The notes beneath the pieces were generated by a model. The model saw nothing but the letters and a program-made list of their open reading frames with translations, ran no database searches and was not told the origin of the DNA. 64,000 bases of DNA from Euptelea pleiosperma (Eukaryota; Streptophyta; Magnoliopsida; Ranunculales; Eupteleaceae), in NCBI GenBank assembly GCA_035048495.1, contig CM068552.1:29886154-29950153 (forward strand), given 5' to 3'. Positions 1 through 12,120 of the stretch are shown in pieces (the stretch's first letter is position 1; every line of letters starts with the position of its first letter). The position numbers were made by a program, and so were the translations under genes.

Positions 1-23
1 CATCAAACAAGCTGATTTTTGGT

Positions 24-134
24 ATGAATGTCAACCAAAGGATGGGCGAAACATCCATGCGGTCAGGGGGCCCATCTGCCAAAGATCGCCTTGGCCCCCC
101 GCCCCCCTTTGAAAAAATCCTGGCTCCGCCACTT
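24..134. repeat. Right end of a GGCGGAGCCAGGA-type element
   Basis: Positions 119-132 read CCTGGCTCCGCCAC, preceded by a C-rich stretch. The same terminus, in both orientations, bounds the insertion at 37527-37962. The left end lies outside the window. The short reading frame across this stretch has no recognisable domain. Confidence 0.4.
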
Positions 135-424
135 AGGGCCACCCTAACTATGAGCCAAGTGGCTCACTCTAAGTTATCACTGATCGTGAGGAGGTTGCTC
201 CGACACCTAGGTGGATCTATCCACACCAACAACCATACGTTGATGAACACTAACCGTTGGATGGAGTCTTTTCCATGGGTTGATCGAGATGGCAACGTTG
301 CTAGCTGACCTAGAGGTCACAACTGAGAGTGTGACTTGCCCAATTTGGCAGGGCCGTCTTGATACAATTTGAAGCCTAAAGCGAAAAGTCTATATAAGGC
401 CTCTCGTGGCCCTACATAGATCAT

Positions 425-668
425 TTTTTGGGCCCTGCATGAATGTTCAGCCCACCTATTGGTCGATAAACACACTAAAAATCAGTTTGATTGATGATTT
501 CTAGCCATTGGATTCACTACCCAAAAAACATGCTTGAATCCAACCGATAGAATCATGTCCTAAAAAGTACTAAAATCTATAGCTAGCGATAATCAATCAG
601 GTTGATTTTTGGTCTGTATATCCAATAAGGGGTGGGCTAAATATCCATGTGGTTAGTGGGACCTGGGC
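425..668. repeat. Fold-back MITE, G-box family, copy 1
   Basis: The two halves are imperfect inverted copies of each other. The left half has AAAAATCAGTTTGATTGATG and the right half AATCAGGTTGATTTTTGGT, with the family's gene-free internal text about a 'gattc' core. A right-half-only copy lies at about 1000-1175. Copies recur through the window (see 4500, 15120, 36175, 36546, 40800, 42195 and 60870). Exact ends and target duplication were not resolved. Confidence 0.6.
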
Positions 669-1204
669 CAGGGGGCCTTCTCTCGCGAAGGGGCCTTGGG
701 CGACCGCCTTAATGGCCTTAAGGTAGCGCCGGCCCTGCAACTTGGTGCCTGTAAACCAAAAAAATCATATAAGAGTTCAAGATCGGAAAAAAGGTTTCCG
801 CCCCATAACATGTTCTAACGTTTAAAGGTGGGTCCCACAACCATTTAGTGAGCCCACCAAAACTACGATCACTCTGCTGAACATACGAACGGAAACTCTG
901 TTTTGTTTTCCAAAACAGAGCTCCAACGACCACCACCAAGACAAGACGAGAATGGAGGACTCACCCATGGATTTGGAGTTTTCTTCTTGGGTTGATTCTA
1001 ACTGTAGGAGGCTTGAGCATGATATTCCAACACCAGGTGAATCCAACGGCTATAATCATGTCTTAAAAAGTACTCAAATCTAATGGTTAGAGATTACCAA
1101 TCAAGGTGACTTTTTGGTATGTATATCCATCAAGATGTGGGCTAAACAACTATGGGGTTAGTGGGCCCAGATGGCAGTGGTGAGTAACAAAAATCGTGCG
1201 TGCT

Positions 1205-2385
1205 TAATGTGAGCATGGCAATTTGGCCTGTCGGGCCGGGCCAGCAACTCAGGCCGAGCCGACCAAGCCTGCAAGCAATGTAGGCTGAGCTGCGGGCTGG
1301 GCTTCACAAAAAGTAAAAACACAGGCCCAGCCCATGGCCTGGTCTATGGTCGGACCGACTGGCTTGGTCACGGGCCGAGCTACGGGTTTATAAGCTTGGA
1401 TTCAGGCTTGTCTTCTGCGAGAGGAGCCAACCTTTGTCGAGGATGAAAATTTGACCCATCAGTTTGATCTCATTGTATACATCAATCTACTCATCCAATA
1501 TGGTTTGAAAACGGAAGAAAACGGGGCCATCTGGATGTACTGGACCTACAGCGGGCTTTTCATTAAACATGGCAGTTCAGGGGCCATACGCCCCCTCAAC
1601 ATCTCACATGGCAAGTTTCAGCCTTGTAGCATTTAGCCACGGGGTGTCAACCAATTGGGTATGGAGTATTAGCCTACCCAGGGATGATCTGATCATAATA
1701 AAGGACTGAAGTTGGACCCAAAAATCAAGTACTCGCGTATTAGTTCTATACAAATTACAGTAAGTGGTGGACTATAACCTTATAACAACACCACCTATAA
1801 AAAAAAATTATAACAATAACGTCATGTTATGACTGTTAGCCACGTGGCACACTCTTAGAGGGCACTGACCGTATCGATGTTTGGCCAGTAGTCCCTCGGT
1901 GGACCTGCAAACCCAAAAACAGCCTGATTTGTAATTTACAACCTCTGGATCTTTGCACTCAAATAACGCTCAATAATGCTCAATTCCCACGGCCACGGTT
2001 AAAATCAACCCATGAAAATAACTTTAATCCAAAGCTTATAATTCACTGATCATGTTTACCTAGTGATTGGCTAAACATCCATACAGTCAGCGTCCACTAA
2101 GAGTGTGCCACGTGGCTCGTACTGTGGGCTGTGACCAATGGGTTACATTAGTATAGCCTGAATCAGAAAATGGTCAGAATATTTTTTCAACGGTGTACTC
2201 TTCCAACATAGCAGCTCGTTAAGGGAGCAACTTATGATTTGATTTTTTTGTAGGGCCTAGGATCGGGACGGTCTGCGGGCACGGGCTGTAGTATGTGACC
2301 CAGGCCCGACCCATTTGTTTCACTGGCTACTTCGGGCCGGGCTTAACCCGATTTAAATGGGCCGCGGGCCAAATTGCCACCCCTG
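1205..2385. repeat. Composite repeat with GGCAATTTGGCC-type ends
   Basis: A GC-rich left end (GGCAATTTGGCC near 1217, then repeated GGGCC/GGCC) is mirrored at 2345-2382 (GGGCCAAATTGCCACC). Between them sits a copy of the G-box fold-back family at about 1835-2145, with GCCACGTGGC in both arms. This looks like one element inserted in another. No coding potential was recognised. Confidence 0.45.
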
Positions 2386-3140
2386 GTGAGGTATACTGTG
2401 TTACATCTTTTTCCAAAAGAAATTGAACAAAAAAATTACGAAAGAATGAAGCTAGACCACTGTCGGTCTAGATTTTCTCCCTCTTCTCTTCGGTGGGTTT
2501 CTAACCGACCGCCTGCGATCTCCAAGCTTCCAAACACAAGGGTGTCCTCTCTCTCTTTCTCCCTCCCTCCCTCTCCTCTCTCCTACCTGTGGCTTTAATC
2601 TCTATTTTATTTTTGTTTCCTCACGGTCATGGGTCTGCCCTCTAAAGTTCATGCTCACGGATCTGCTAGTGCATTTTTTTCTCTTTATTTGAATCTTCTT
2701 TTTTATTTTTTTTGAAAAATGAATTTGTTATTTTGCTTTTTCTTGGTTTTCTTTGAAAATGCATGTGCGCCGAAATATTTCTCAATATTTAAAAATTTCG
2801 GTGGAAATATTTCAATTTTTAGAAGTAACTAAATCGAAAAATCACTGTAGATCGAAATAAATCGATATTTTCGTGGAAATAACGCATTATTTTTGTAGAA
2901 ATAATTTTCGCCAAATTGCCACCCTTATTTCCATGTAAGCTATATTTCCTGTCGGGTTTGACCTGAGTAGTGAAGGGGACAACCCAACCCGACCCGAGCC
3001 CAACGTCGGGTTGAGCCTATTGGGCTTGGGTTGAGCCCGCCCAAGTTGCCCTGGATAACATCATCCAATCAAGATGCAATTTGGTCTATACGAGGTCACC
3101 TACATGGGGTACACTCATTCGCATATTGGGGTTGATGAGA
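2386..3140. other. Intergenic sequence upstream of RZ-1A, no gene seen
   Basis: A CT-rich tract at 2530-2590, an AT-rich stretch with GAAATATTT-like words, and a GC-rich repeat at 2905-3057 rich in CAACCC/GGGTTG, of the same kind as those at 29.2 and 30.5 kb. No supported coding region. Confidence 0.4.
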
Positions 3141-3206
3141 GGACATACACCGTAGACTATACAGTATCATGAATAGAATAGTACCGGAACTATTTAATGT
3201 TTATCC

Positions 3207-3216
3207 TATAAATATC
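3207..3216 (+). promoter_or_regulatory. RZ1A: Probable TATA box of RZ-1A
   Basis: CCTATAAATA lies about 30 bp before a 'cgaaaagcataaccg' stretch that leads into GCTAGGGTTT, a common plant 5'UTR text. The start site is inferred to be near 3240. A degenerate second copy occurs near 3588. Confidence 0.5.
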
Positions 3217-3239
3217 TTGGAACGAAAGCGAAAAGCATA

Positions 3240-3356
3240 ACCGAAGAGCATCAGAGGAGCGCTAGGGTTTCATTCTTCTGTTAGGGTTTTTTCGAAGAGA
3301 AAGCGACGTGAAAACTTTTCACCCTTCACAGATCTAATCCTTGTTTCTCATCAAAG
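3240..3356 (+). other. RZ1A: Non-coding first exon (5'UTR) of RZ-1A
   Basis: Contains GCTAGGGTTT and ends CATCAAAG|GTATTA at 3356/3357. The matching acceptor is TTATCATTGCAG at 5986, just before the start codon. The splice sites are visible. The transcription start is inferred, and transcripts starting in the second promoter copy (about 3620) are also possible. Confidence 0.6.
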
Positions 3357-4499
3357 GTATTAAATCTATTAATTCTTTGGTCTCGATTTCTCAGATACGT
3401 CCGTGTTGTCGTTTTTTAATTCTTTTGTGTGATCAGATCTATTTTTTATTTAATCTAATTAGAATGTTTAGATTTGATATATGGATCCATGAACGATTCT
3501 TAGAGTCGAATACGAGTCGTTCTGAGAGTTTTAAGCCGGTTGAGCTTGACGAGGGGACATACACCGGAACTATCTAATGTTTATCCTTTAAATATCTTGA
3601 ACGAATGCGAAAAGCATAAGCGAAGGGCATCGCATGAGAGCTAGGGTTTCTTCGCTCTGTTCAGAGAATCCTTATTTCCTACTTCATGTATTAAATCTAT
3701 TAATTCTCTATTCTTCAGTTCTCGGATCTGTGTTGCTGTTTTTTTAATTTTTCTTCAATCTTTTTGGTAATTTTTAAGTGATCAGTTCTATGTTGTTTGT
3801 CCTCTTAATTGTAATGTTTAGATTTGTTATATGAATCCATGACTGATTCTTAAGAGTTGAATACTATAAATCGTTCCAACTGTTCAGGAATTTAGGGTTT
3901 TGACTGATATGTATGTACGATAAAAGATAACTTATACAGATTTACAATATTATACTCTAATTGGCCTAAGCTGACGGGTCTTGGAGAAGATTTAATGGCT
4001 TTCTTTGAATATAAAAAAGCCAAGGACTAGTGCTACAAACAGATAGGTCGTCTTGAATACTTGTTTATAGACTAAGTGATAATTGATTTTAGTATGTTTC
4101 ATATGAGCATGGTAGATTGATTTGGTTATCATGTAAGGGATGCTCATGTTATTACAATATAGAAAAGAGAGGACTTGAGAAACAGTACCAAGATTCATCA
4201 TCATCGTAAGCCTTGGGCCAACTAACAATACCAAGATTGCCAAGAAGAAATTGCATAAGCTAGTTTAGTGAGCCCTCGTGCTAAAAGCTGGCTGTTTCTT
4301 CTTCTCAACTGATAATTGGCATTGAATAGGCTGTAAAGTGCATGTTCTAGGTAGTGTTGTTCTGGATAGATAAGGCGTGATTTGCTGGGATTTGCATGAA
4401 ATAGTAAAATTGATACCATATACGATGTTTGGGCATGTCATCGTAATTTATCCAAAAAAACCCATATACTAGTTATTTTTAGTATTTGTCAAATTTCTT

Positions 4500-4935
4500 T
4501 GCTTTTTAAATATTTTAAAAAAGGGCCGGGCTCCGTTGACAGATCTAAAATGACAGGGACACAATATAAGCCAGGTAGCACACTGTTACAGGACTCTGAC
4601 CATACGGATGTTTGTCCTATACCATGGTGGACCTACAAACAAAAAATCAGTCTGATTAGTGATTTGTAAGTGTTGCATCTTTGTACCTCAAATAATGCTC
4701 AAATTCCCACAGTTGAGATCAGCCCATGAAAATAAGTCCAATCCAATGCCTATAAATCACTAATCAGGCTGATTTTCGGTTTGTAGGTCCACTATGGGAT
4801 AGGACAAACATCTGTACGATCAGAGTCCTGTAACAGTGTGCCACCTGGCTTATATTGTGTCCATGTCATTTTACCTGTCATTTTTTATCTGTAAATGGAG
4901 CTCGACCCTTTAAAAATTTAAAATATTTTGGTCAA
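4500..4935. repeat. Fold-back MITE (G-box family) in the RZ-1A 5'UTR intron
   Basis: A nearly symmetrical palindrome. AAAGGGCCGGGCTCC on the left mirrors GGAGCTCGACCCTTT on the right. The arms of about 170 bp continue through TGACAGG, ACACAATATAAGCCAGGTAG and the AAAAATCAG/CTGATTTT pair. No protein is encoded. It adds about 430 bp to the intron. Confidence 0.75.
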
Positions 4936-6002
4936 AATTTACTGTTCACTAAAACTATTCCATCGAAATATAGCAAATTTCTAACCGATTTTTTTTTTTG
5001 TCGAAGTGTGTTTACTTGGCAGTCTTAACAATTTAAACTCAAGCTGGACATGTTTTTTTATTTAATACAGCTATATTAATTTTGGGAATATCTCTAATAA
5101 TTTGTATTCCAATTGTTTTAGACTAGAATAATATTATTATTATTATAGTTTATAATGGAAAAACACTTCTCATATGATTGAAATTGATGCTTGATGTGTT
5201 GCAGCCCTTTTAGTGACCAAAAGTACTTATCCACTGCATTATATTTCTGAATTTTGAAGGATACCAATGCATTAGCGTTACTTTATGGAAATATAAGAGT
5301 TTATGTAGTGCCATTACATCATCTACTGTTTATGTTGGGCTTCTATATTCTGAGCAGCGCCTTGCTGAAAATAGTTGGATGTGTTCTCACGACGTGATTC
5401 ACATAACTGTTCTTATTTTCAATTTTGTGCACAACAGATTTGTTTTTGTTCTACTAAGAAAATAAATATCTTTGCTTTTCTTGAATTAAATTTCATGTAC
5501 ACTTGCTGAAAATAGTTGGTATACGTGTGCTCATGATGTGAATAACTGTTAATACCATTTTCCATTTCTGTTTGCATTGTTTTAAAAAAGACTTTTTTTA
5601 TTAAATTAAATTACATGCATCTTCCAATTATTCATATTGTCTTGCATTTTTGCTTCTTTGGTCGGTAGCTGCTGAACATGTGTCACATGTTGCCTTTCTA
5701 TTTTCATATCACCATAGTGAGTGCTTTTATTAAATTACACGCTCCTTCCATTTATTCATATCATCATGCATTTTTTGCTTCTTTGGTCGTAGCTGCTGAA
5801 CATGCTAGTGTCTTGTGTTGCTTTTCTATTTTCATCACCATAGTGAGTGCTCAGATTGTTCTTATTATTGCTTTTGATGTGTCAACTGTCTCTTTTGATA
5901 ACTATATTGTTCTTTGACAAGTAATTTGACTTTGTTCGGGATGAGACTCATACTTATATTTTTTTTCTTGTTATTTATCATTGCAGTTCAATTAGTTGAT
6001 AC

Positions 6003-9000
6003 ATGTCGGACCCAGTGGAGTACCGTTGTTTTATTGGGGGCCTCTCTTGGTCGACATCTGATAGAGTTCTGAAAAATGCTTTTGAAAAGTTTGGCCATCT
6101 TGTTGAAGCAAAGGTAATCAATCATTTGAGATATATTTGCATTCTTTGATTTCTTTGCTCGCATAAATTAGTGATATTTTTTCCTTCATAAAGATCAAAG
6201 TTTAGTTTAAGAAAACAATACATCTGATTATTTGTTCAGTTTTGTATCTCTTACTGTTATTTGGCATTCATTCAATTCTAGACTATTATGTAGCATTTGT
6301 TGATTTTCATACCAACCTTTCACTAACTTCCTCGTCCAGTTTCCATGGAAGTTGGAACATGGACTCTTTTTCTTGGAATATTTGCCTCGACATATTAGTG
6401 TCAGCCGCATTACATCAGCACAAGGTAGTTAAGGGCGCAAGGCACACTTAAGGCGCTAGGACCCCTGGAGCCTGAGGCGCAAGGCGAGGCGAGGAGCGAG
6501 CCTGACAGAGCGAGGCGCAATATTAAAAATTATGATAAAAAATATTAAAAAATTAAGAAAAAAACATCATAAAATAGCAAAACAAGTAATTATTAGACCT
6601 CATAAATATGATATAAAGAATTTTTCATTTTTTCTAGTTTTTTCAAAAATTTACCAGAAAACGATGCACCCGGTGCGTCATTTATTACTTAAATTTTGTT
6701 TTTTAAGAAATTCAGCATATATGATGGATATGTCCAGGATACGTGTCCCATACATGTATCCGTGTCGACACTAGTACGATGGGGGGTACAGGTATTCGAG
6801 TATCATAGGTTCTAGTAAACATTGTCATTATCTAAATACAAACCAAGTAATCAAAAAGCCATAAAATTTGCCCATCCCTAGTTGGACCTACATACCAAAA
6901 TTTGTCCTGGTTAGTAATTTACGTTTGTTGTATTAGTCTTTTTCATGGATTATTTTCAACTGTGGATTTTTAGCATTATTGGGGTACTCAGATTCAAAGG
7001 TTAGGAATTACTAATTAGACCCATTTTTGTCTTGTAAGCCCATCTAGGGATAGGCCAAACATCCATACAGTCAATAGCCTATAATAGTATGCCACGTGGC
7101 TCACATTGTTGGTCCGTCATCAACTTTTATTATGTACACCATCATCAAATTTTTTCTTTCACAAGTTGAAATGTTAAAATGTTGAATGACCAAAACACCC
7201 TTATAAAGTAAAAAATTTCAAAAAATAAAAGAAGCAATGTTTGTGAATTCAAGGGATTTGGGAGCCATATTACGAATAATGATTTTTTAATTTTGAACAT
7301 TTAAAAAAAAAATTAGTTATTTTAGTGAGGCGTGTGCCTTACTAAAGGTGCCTCGCCTTGACCATTTCAAGGCGCCTTAGGTGCGCCTTGCGCCTCAGTG
7401 CACCTTGACTACAGAGCATCAGCAATAAGATTCCTAGATACTGATACATATGCTGGTATGACAAACCACGGATATGACTCTTCTTTCCCGAAATACAGGG
7501 CATAGATACAAATATCTCATCTAATATATTGATACTGTGCTTTTGTTTTAGCTTTCTAAGATAGTATCATTTTTTGTATCCATGTAAAGCCAAATGTAGA
7601 AACTTCTAATATTGCAAAGTTTTTTAACAGTTAGATCTGTTATATTACTATTTATATATCCTTGTTGGCAAGCAAACAAGGAACTTATTGGGAATTCAAA
7701 AAATAACTTTAAATACAGCAGGAAATAAATGTTGAAGTTTCCCTGCAGTATCCCGTACCAGTGTCAGTATCATATCTGTTGATACGAGTATGCTGGACAG
7801 ATTGAATTTTCCAGGTATCATAATATAATTATCTTTCACCCAGTGTCTTTTGTGTTGGCATTAGTGCTAGCTGAGCAACTTTTTCCTGGAGTTATTTTTA
7901 GAGAAGGGTAATTATTCATGGATTTTCGTTGACGAATCCAAGAAACGGTTCTTGGTGCAACTACTTGAGCAGTCTTGCTTTTTTTGTTACAATTCTTGGA
8001 AGACCAGCTGCTTAGGCTAAGAACAGAATCACTCACCAGGTCTGTATTTCATGCATGTTTGGAATTAGATGGCTGAGCACTCGACTGTATGTCTGAAAAC
8101 CCTGTGCTCAAGCTTGGAATAGCCATGTGAGCACGGGGTTTCGGATGTGTAGTTGAGAGCTCACTCATTCGATTTCCCTGTGCTTATCGAGAACAAACCC
8201 CCTTCTTGTTCTTCTTTCTTATCCCCTCCACCACCTCTTCTACTTGTCTAATCTACGATTGTGACGTTGAACAACTTTTGATTGTTGTCAAGCAATTAGC
8301 TTTTTTTTTTAAAATCTAGTCCTTGACTAACACATAAAACAGTGAAAGGAAGTCCATCTGACCTGGAATTAGAATAAAAGGTTTCATTATATCTTGGAAT
8401 TTTTCTTTACTTGGAAAATATGAATCCTTGACTGTTTTGGTCATTGTTCTACTTTGAGATTTGATGGGAGCTTCTGATAGTCTTCAAGGAAATCCCTTAC
8501 AGTTTGGATATTTTCCTTAATACAGGTAGTGGTAGACAGATTCTCCGGTCGCTCTCGTGGATTTGGGTTTGTCACTTTTGATGACAAGAAAGCAATGGAA
8601 GAAGCTATTGATGAAATGAATGGTATGGATCTGGACGGTCGACCTATTACCGTCGATAAAGCTCAGCCTCATCAAGGCTCTGGTCGAGACCGTGATGGGG
8701 ATCGGGACCATGACCGTGACCGCGGTCGTGACCGTGGCCGTGACTATGGAAGTGGACGGGGGGGATCAAATGGTGGAGAGTGCTTTAAATGTGGCAAGCC
8801 TGGGCATTTTGCCAGGGAGTGTCCATCTGGTGAAGGGGCAAGAGGGGGAGGCAGGTACAGTGGAAGGGATGATAGGTACAGCAGTGGTGGCGGCGGCGGC
8901 GGTGGTGGTGGTGGTGGTAGTGGTCGCTATGGACCTGATCGTAATGGGGATCGTTATAGTGGACGCAACAAAGATGCCGGTAGTCGTGGGGGGTCGGGAA

Positions 9001-9068
9001 GTGACCGATATAGTCGTGATCGTTCTGGTCCATATGAGCGCCGTGGCCCAGGAGGTTTCCGGTCCTGA
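6003..9068 (+). CDS. RZ1A: RZ-1A-type RRM/zinc-knuckle glycine-rich RNA-binding protein
   Basis: Two coding exons, 6003-6113 (37 codons) and 8526-9068, join in phase 0 to give 217 aa. The intron (6114-8525) is GT-AG. The N-terminus [17 protein letters not shown] holds RNP2, and RGFGFVTF in exon 2 is RNP1 of an RRM spanning about residues 7-85. An Arg/Asp-rich stretch follows, then a CCHC knuckle at about 123-136 (Cys-X2-Cys-X4-His-X4-Cys), then a Gly/Tyr/Arg-rich tail with a run of glycines and SDRYSRDRS near the end. This order and the motifs match plant RZ-1A, a nuclear RNA-binding/RNA-chaperone protein linked to cold response. A 5'UTR exon (about 3240-3356) is spliced over a 2.6-kb intron to 5987, 16 nt before the ATG. 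The long frames in other phases over exon 2 are artefacts of its repetitive composition. Confidence 0.93.
6421..7416. mobile_element. TIR element with 8-bp target duplication in the RZ-1A coding intron
   Basis: Flanked by direct CATCAGCA repeats at 6413-6420 and 7417-7424. The ends are long inverted repeats built on GTAGTTAAGGGCGCAAGGC on the left and, reading the other strand, GTAGTCAAGGTGCACTGAGG on the right, followed by many AAGGCGC words. An 8-bp target site suggests a hAT-type non-autonomous element. Nested inside, about 6868-7115, is a partial copy of the G-box fold-back family with GCCACGTGGC at 7091. Confidence 0.75.
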
Positions 9069-9600
9069 TAAAATGATTGCTTCTAACTGAGGTATGCAAT
9101 TATTCATTTGACTGAATTCCTCAAGATCCACGTGGGAACTGATGGAATTATTTTCATGTGCTATTGCAGGTGAGGAGCCTTTGGAGCTGCTGTTGACAGT
9201 ACACCTTTTTACAGGAGTTTGCAGGATGTAGCTAATCTCTCTTTTGCAAGTGTGAAACTTGGCAGGAATATGTGGTTCAACTTTTTTCTGTTCTGTCAGA
9301 TGCTCAATACGATGTTTTGATCGAGCCGTCTTATGCTTGCTTGACATGCACTTCGAATTTGGTCCTATACTCTTTGAATGCCATTAGTGCGGCTGGTTCT
9401 GGATGATTTTCATGCATATTTATTTGAATTTCTGGATTCTCAGTCTGGTGTTAAAATGGATGTGTGGAGGATTGATGGTGATTAACAGCTCTGTGCGTAG
9501 CATCCCTGGTTCTACTGAGTAATTATGAGGGTGTCTGCTATGGGGAGTGTGCTTCTTCACACGTGGGAAATAGAAGTGGTATTGGAATAAGCACAAAGCC
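9069..9600 (+). other. RZ1A: 3'UTR of RZ-1A with an intron
   Basis: After the stop (9066-9068) the sequence CTGAG|GTATGC (donor at 9092) and TATTGCAG|GTGAGG (exon resumes at 9170) define a 78-bp intron. The junction is only 23 nt past the stop, so it would not be expected to trigger nonsense-mediated decay. The 3' end is not visible as a single clear polyadenylation signal; the T-rich text to about 9600 is a guess. Confidence 0.55.
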
Positions 9601-11930
9601 CTTTTTTGGCTTTCCCGTTCTTTTCCAAAACATGGTTTTTACCAAAGGAAGCAGGGTATTTTTTTGATCTTATACTGCAATGTTGTCTGCCAATTTTTAT
9701 CCATTGAAACAATTTTAACCATATTAACCTTTTGGCAGGCTACAATTTGGCCTTCTATGGTCTTTTTGGATGCATGCTTGGGTTTCTTTGTCGCTCAGAC
9801 ATGGTTTTTACATATTAAAATTGTAAAAGCTTTTTGGGCAGCATCAACAAGCTATCTGCAATTTTAACACAACATAAGCCACACTGGTCTCCAGCATTGC
9901 CAAATTGATGAAAGGGGTTCCCATTCTTCATAAATATGCTGCAGGTTGTTTGAAAGCTTGTTACTGGTTCAGCAACTGTTGTCCATTGTTCCTGTCGTGG
10001 TTCTTTGTTCTGCATTGTTCGTTTCATGGAGAAGGTTGCGGGTGTTCATTGTCTTGTTTCAGTACTTGCATGTGACTTCCTGGTTTCCACTGCAGAGGGT
10101 CCAGACCATTGGCTATGTTTGGTTACATTATGGTTCCTAACATCTGTTCTTTCATTCACTTCGAGGATTGGTTCACTTTCTACAATTCTTCCTATGAAGA
10201 TTGGTACCTTTAAGTCCTTAAGAATGACAGAGAGCTCTCTCCTTGTGGAAGGCAAGATAATTCCTTCAGGCTATGGGTTGTCTTGTAAATTATCAGATTG
10301 CTTCTCAGAGAAAAAGCTTTTACACCTTTTACAAATTAAAGATGATCATGTGATTATGTTCTTAGGCACATGCAAGTCTATGCTGGTTATGAACTTCGCT
10401 ATTAGCGGGCAGACATCATTTCATGCTCATATCTGTGTTTCTAATTTTTTTATGTCTACTTTTTCTGCCTAGATCTCGAGTTGTATTAGGCACTGAATTA
10501 TGATGCAGTGGGTTCTTAATTAGCATATTATGTTTATATATAATGTCTTTTTTTCCTGTTTTGTGCTAATTGAATATCTATCTGATCAAGTCCATTCATG
10601 TAACCATTTTTCCTTTTCTGGATATTTTTAGGTCTGATGAATGTATGTATGATGCCATAGTTTGTGGTTTCTATGGCATATGAATATACCTCCACGATTA
10701 GCCACCTTTGTTACTTGGCTGTAAGGTCATCTGTATTTGAATTCCAATATTTGATGCATTTGGGTTGCGGTCAGTGTCATATGTTGTTATTGCTTTCCAT
10801 TTTATGCTGTTACCTTTTCTGCCTTCATTTATTTTTGCTCCTGCATTTTTGTTTGGACACTAGGTTGGTGCTCGACTTTGTCTTTATGCCATGCTCTGTT
10901 TCTTCCCTGTGTGATAGTGCTTGCTCATCATTGTAGTACAAATGTACCTTTGTCATATGCATCTTTCCACTTGTTTCTGTTCAACTGCTTTGCAGTACTT
11001 GCTGTTTGGAATAATGGCTAGCTTGTGCAAGTTGTTTTTCACATTCAGTAGTTGGTAATGGTTGAGATAATTAAATGTATTGTTTCATTGATTCCCATTG
11101 TTAAGGAGACTTAGGTAGTGTGGAGTCTTCCAATGTTCAGTATGGGGTTTCTACTAACATCATGGTTTTAGCTTCTTTCCTATCTTCGGACGACAAATTG
11201 TTAACCCTAGGTGTTGGTTAGTTGTTGAATGGAAGACCATAAGATGATTGATGTTTACATATGGCTCGGAGATGAATGTTTGAAGTTTTGCATTTCATGT
11301 GAAAGGCTATTGGGGGAATAGATGGGTGATTGATGACTGATTTTTTATGCACTAAGGTTTTACACTGATCAGCTTCTGTGGAACTGAAAGTTAAATAATT
11401 TATTTTCAGTATATTGAGCATGGAACATAGTTACTGATAATGACTAACTCGTTGTGGGAGGTAGGGTCACCAATGGAGAGTACTTTGGAAGATCAGTTAG
11501 AGAAACTCCCAAGAATTGAGGCCCTTGACTTGGTTGCTGGGTAGGTGCATCAATTGTTTAGCCAAAGTACCGAGGGATTTTCGTCAAGTATGATTACAGT
11601 TTTGTGCTCTAGTTTCTGGGTGTTGACGCCACTGCGTGTTTCCTGCTGATAATTGTCCGGATTGCTATGACTGGTCCCGTGGTCCTGCTCATCATGAATC
11701 CTGTTGTTAAGGTAGGCCCCTGGATATATGGAGACTTTGTTGATCTGCAATATTCTAGTGTAGATAAGAGAACCTCATCTGAATAGCGTATTTTGCCTGC
11801 AGTGACAGTCCAAAATATCATTTCTTGTTCGTCGATCTTGAAGTTAGGAGATTATGGATCAAACTTAAGTCACACCATGATATTACGAGTGATTGGGAAA
11901 AAAGTAGGAACAAGAAATAAGGGTATTAAA
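9601..11930. other. T-rich unique-looking sequence, no gene recognised
   Basis: The longest open frame (10005-10472, 155 codons) has no motif or family resemblance I can name, and its codons are Phe/Leu/Ser heavy, as expected of T-rich DNA. There is no obvious TIR or LTR. It could be extended 3'UTR, a decayed element, or non-coding RNA. Confidence 0.35.
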
Positions 11931-12120
11931 TAACCAATAGCCAGGAACCTGACTTAGTAAGCAAGAGGTCCTGAGTTCAATTCCTTGTGAGGCCATGCCC
12001 CCTGGGATTTATCCCAGTACATCAGGCACGTGGGGAAGGGGTGACCTGACTTATGTGCCCTACGAGATTAGTGGGGTGCTCTAAGAGGCCAGGATGCCCG
12101 TGGTATCAAATTGCATGCTA
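11930..12120 (+). mobile_element. Possible tRNA-derived SINE
   Basis: GTCCTGAGTTCAATTCC (near 11969) resembles a Pol III B box inside a tRNA T-arm, preceded at about 30 bp by an A-box-like CCTGACTTAGTAAGCAAG. A GC-rich body follows. Family assignment and exact ends were not possible by eye. Confidence 0.4.

Larger units (their letters stand above)
3146..3900 (+). repeat. Tandem duplication of the RZ-1A promoter and first exon
   Basis: Two diverged copies, about 3146-3545 and 3548-3900, lie head to tail, roughly 350-380 bp apart. Matching landmarks in the same order are the GGAACTAT(T/C)TAATGTTTAT block, the TATA-like region, GCTAGGGTTT, the TATTAAATCTATTAATTC donor region and ATGTTTAGATTTG. 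Copy 1 keeps a good TATA box (CTATAAATA) and donor (AAAG|GTATTA). Copy 2 has TTTAAATA and CAT|GTATTA. The second copy therefore lies inside the 5'UTR intron if transcription starts at copy 1. Confidence 0.75.

Noticed and set aside
8620..9347. Long frames overlapping RZ-1A exon 2 in other phases and on the other strand
   Set aside because: They are by-products of the repetitive GGT/CGT codons; the RRM-knuckle frame is clearly the real one.
10005..10472. 155-codon frame downstream of RZ-1A
   Set aside because: No recognisable motif, composition of T-rich random DNA, no supporting context.
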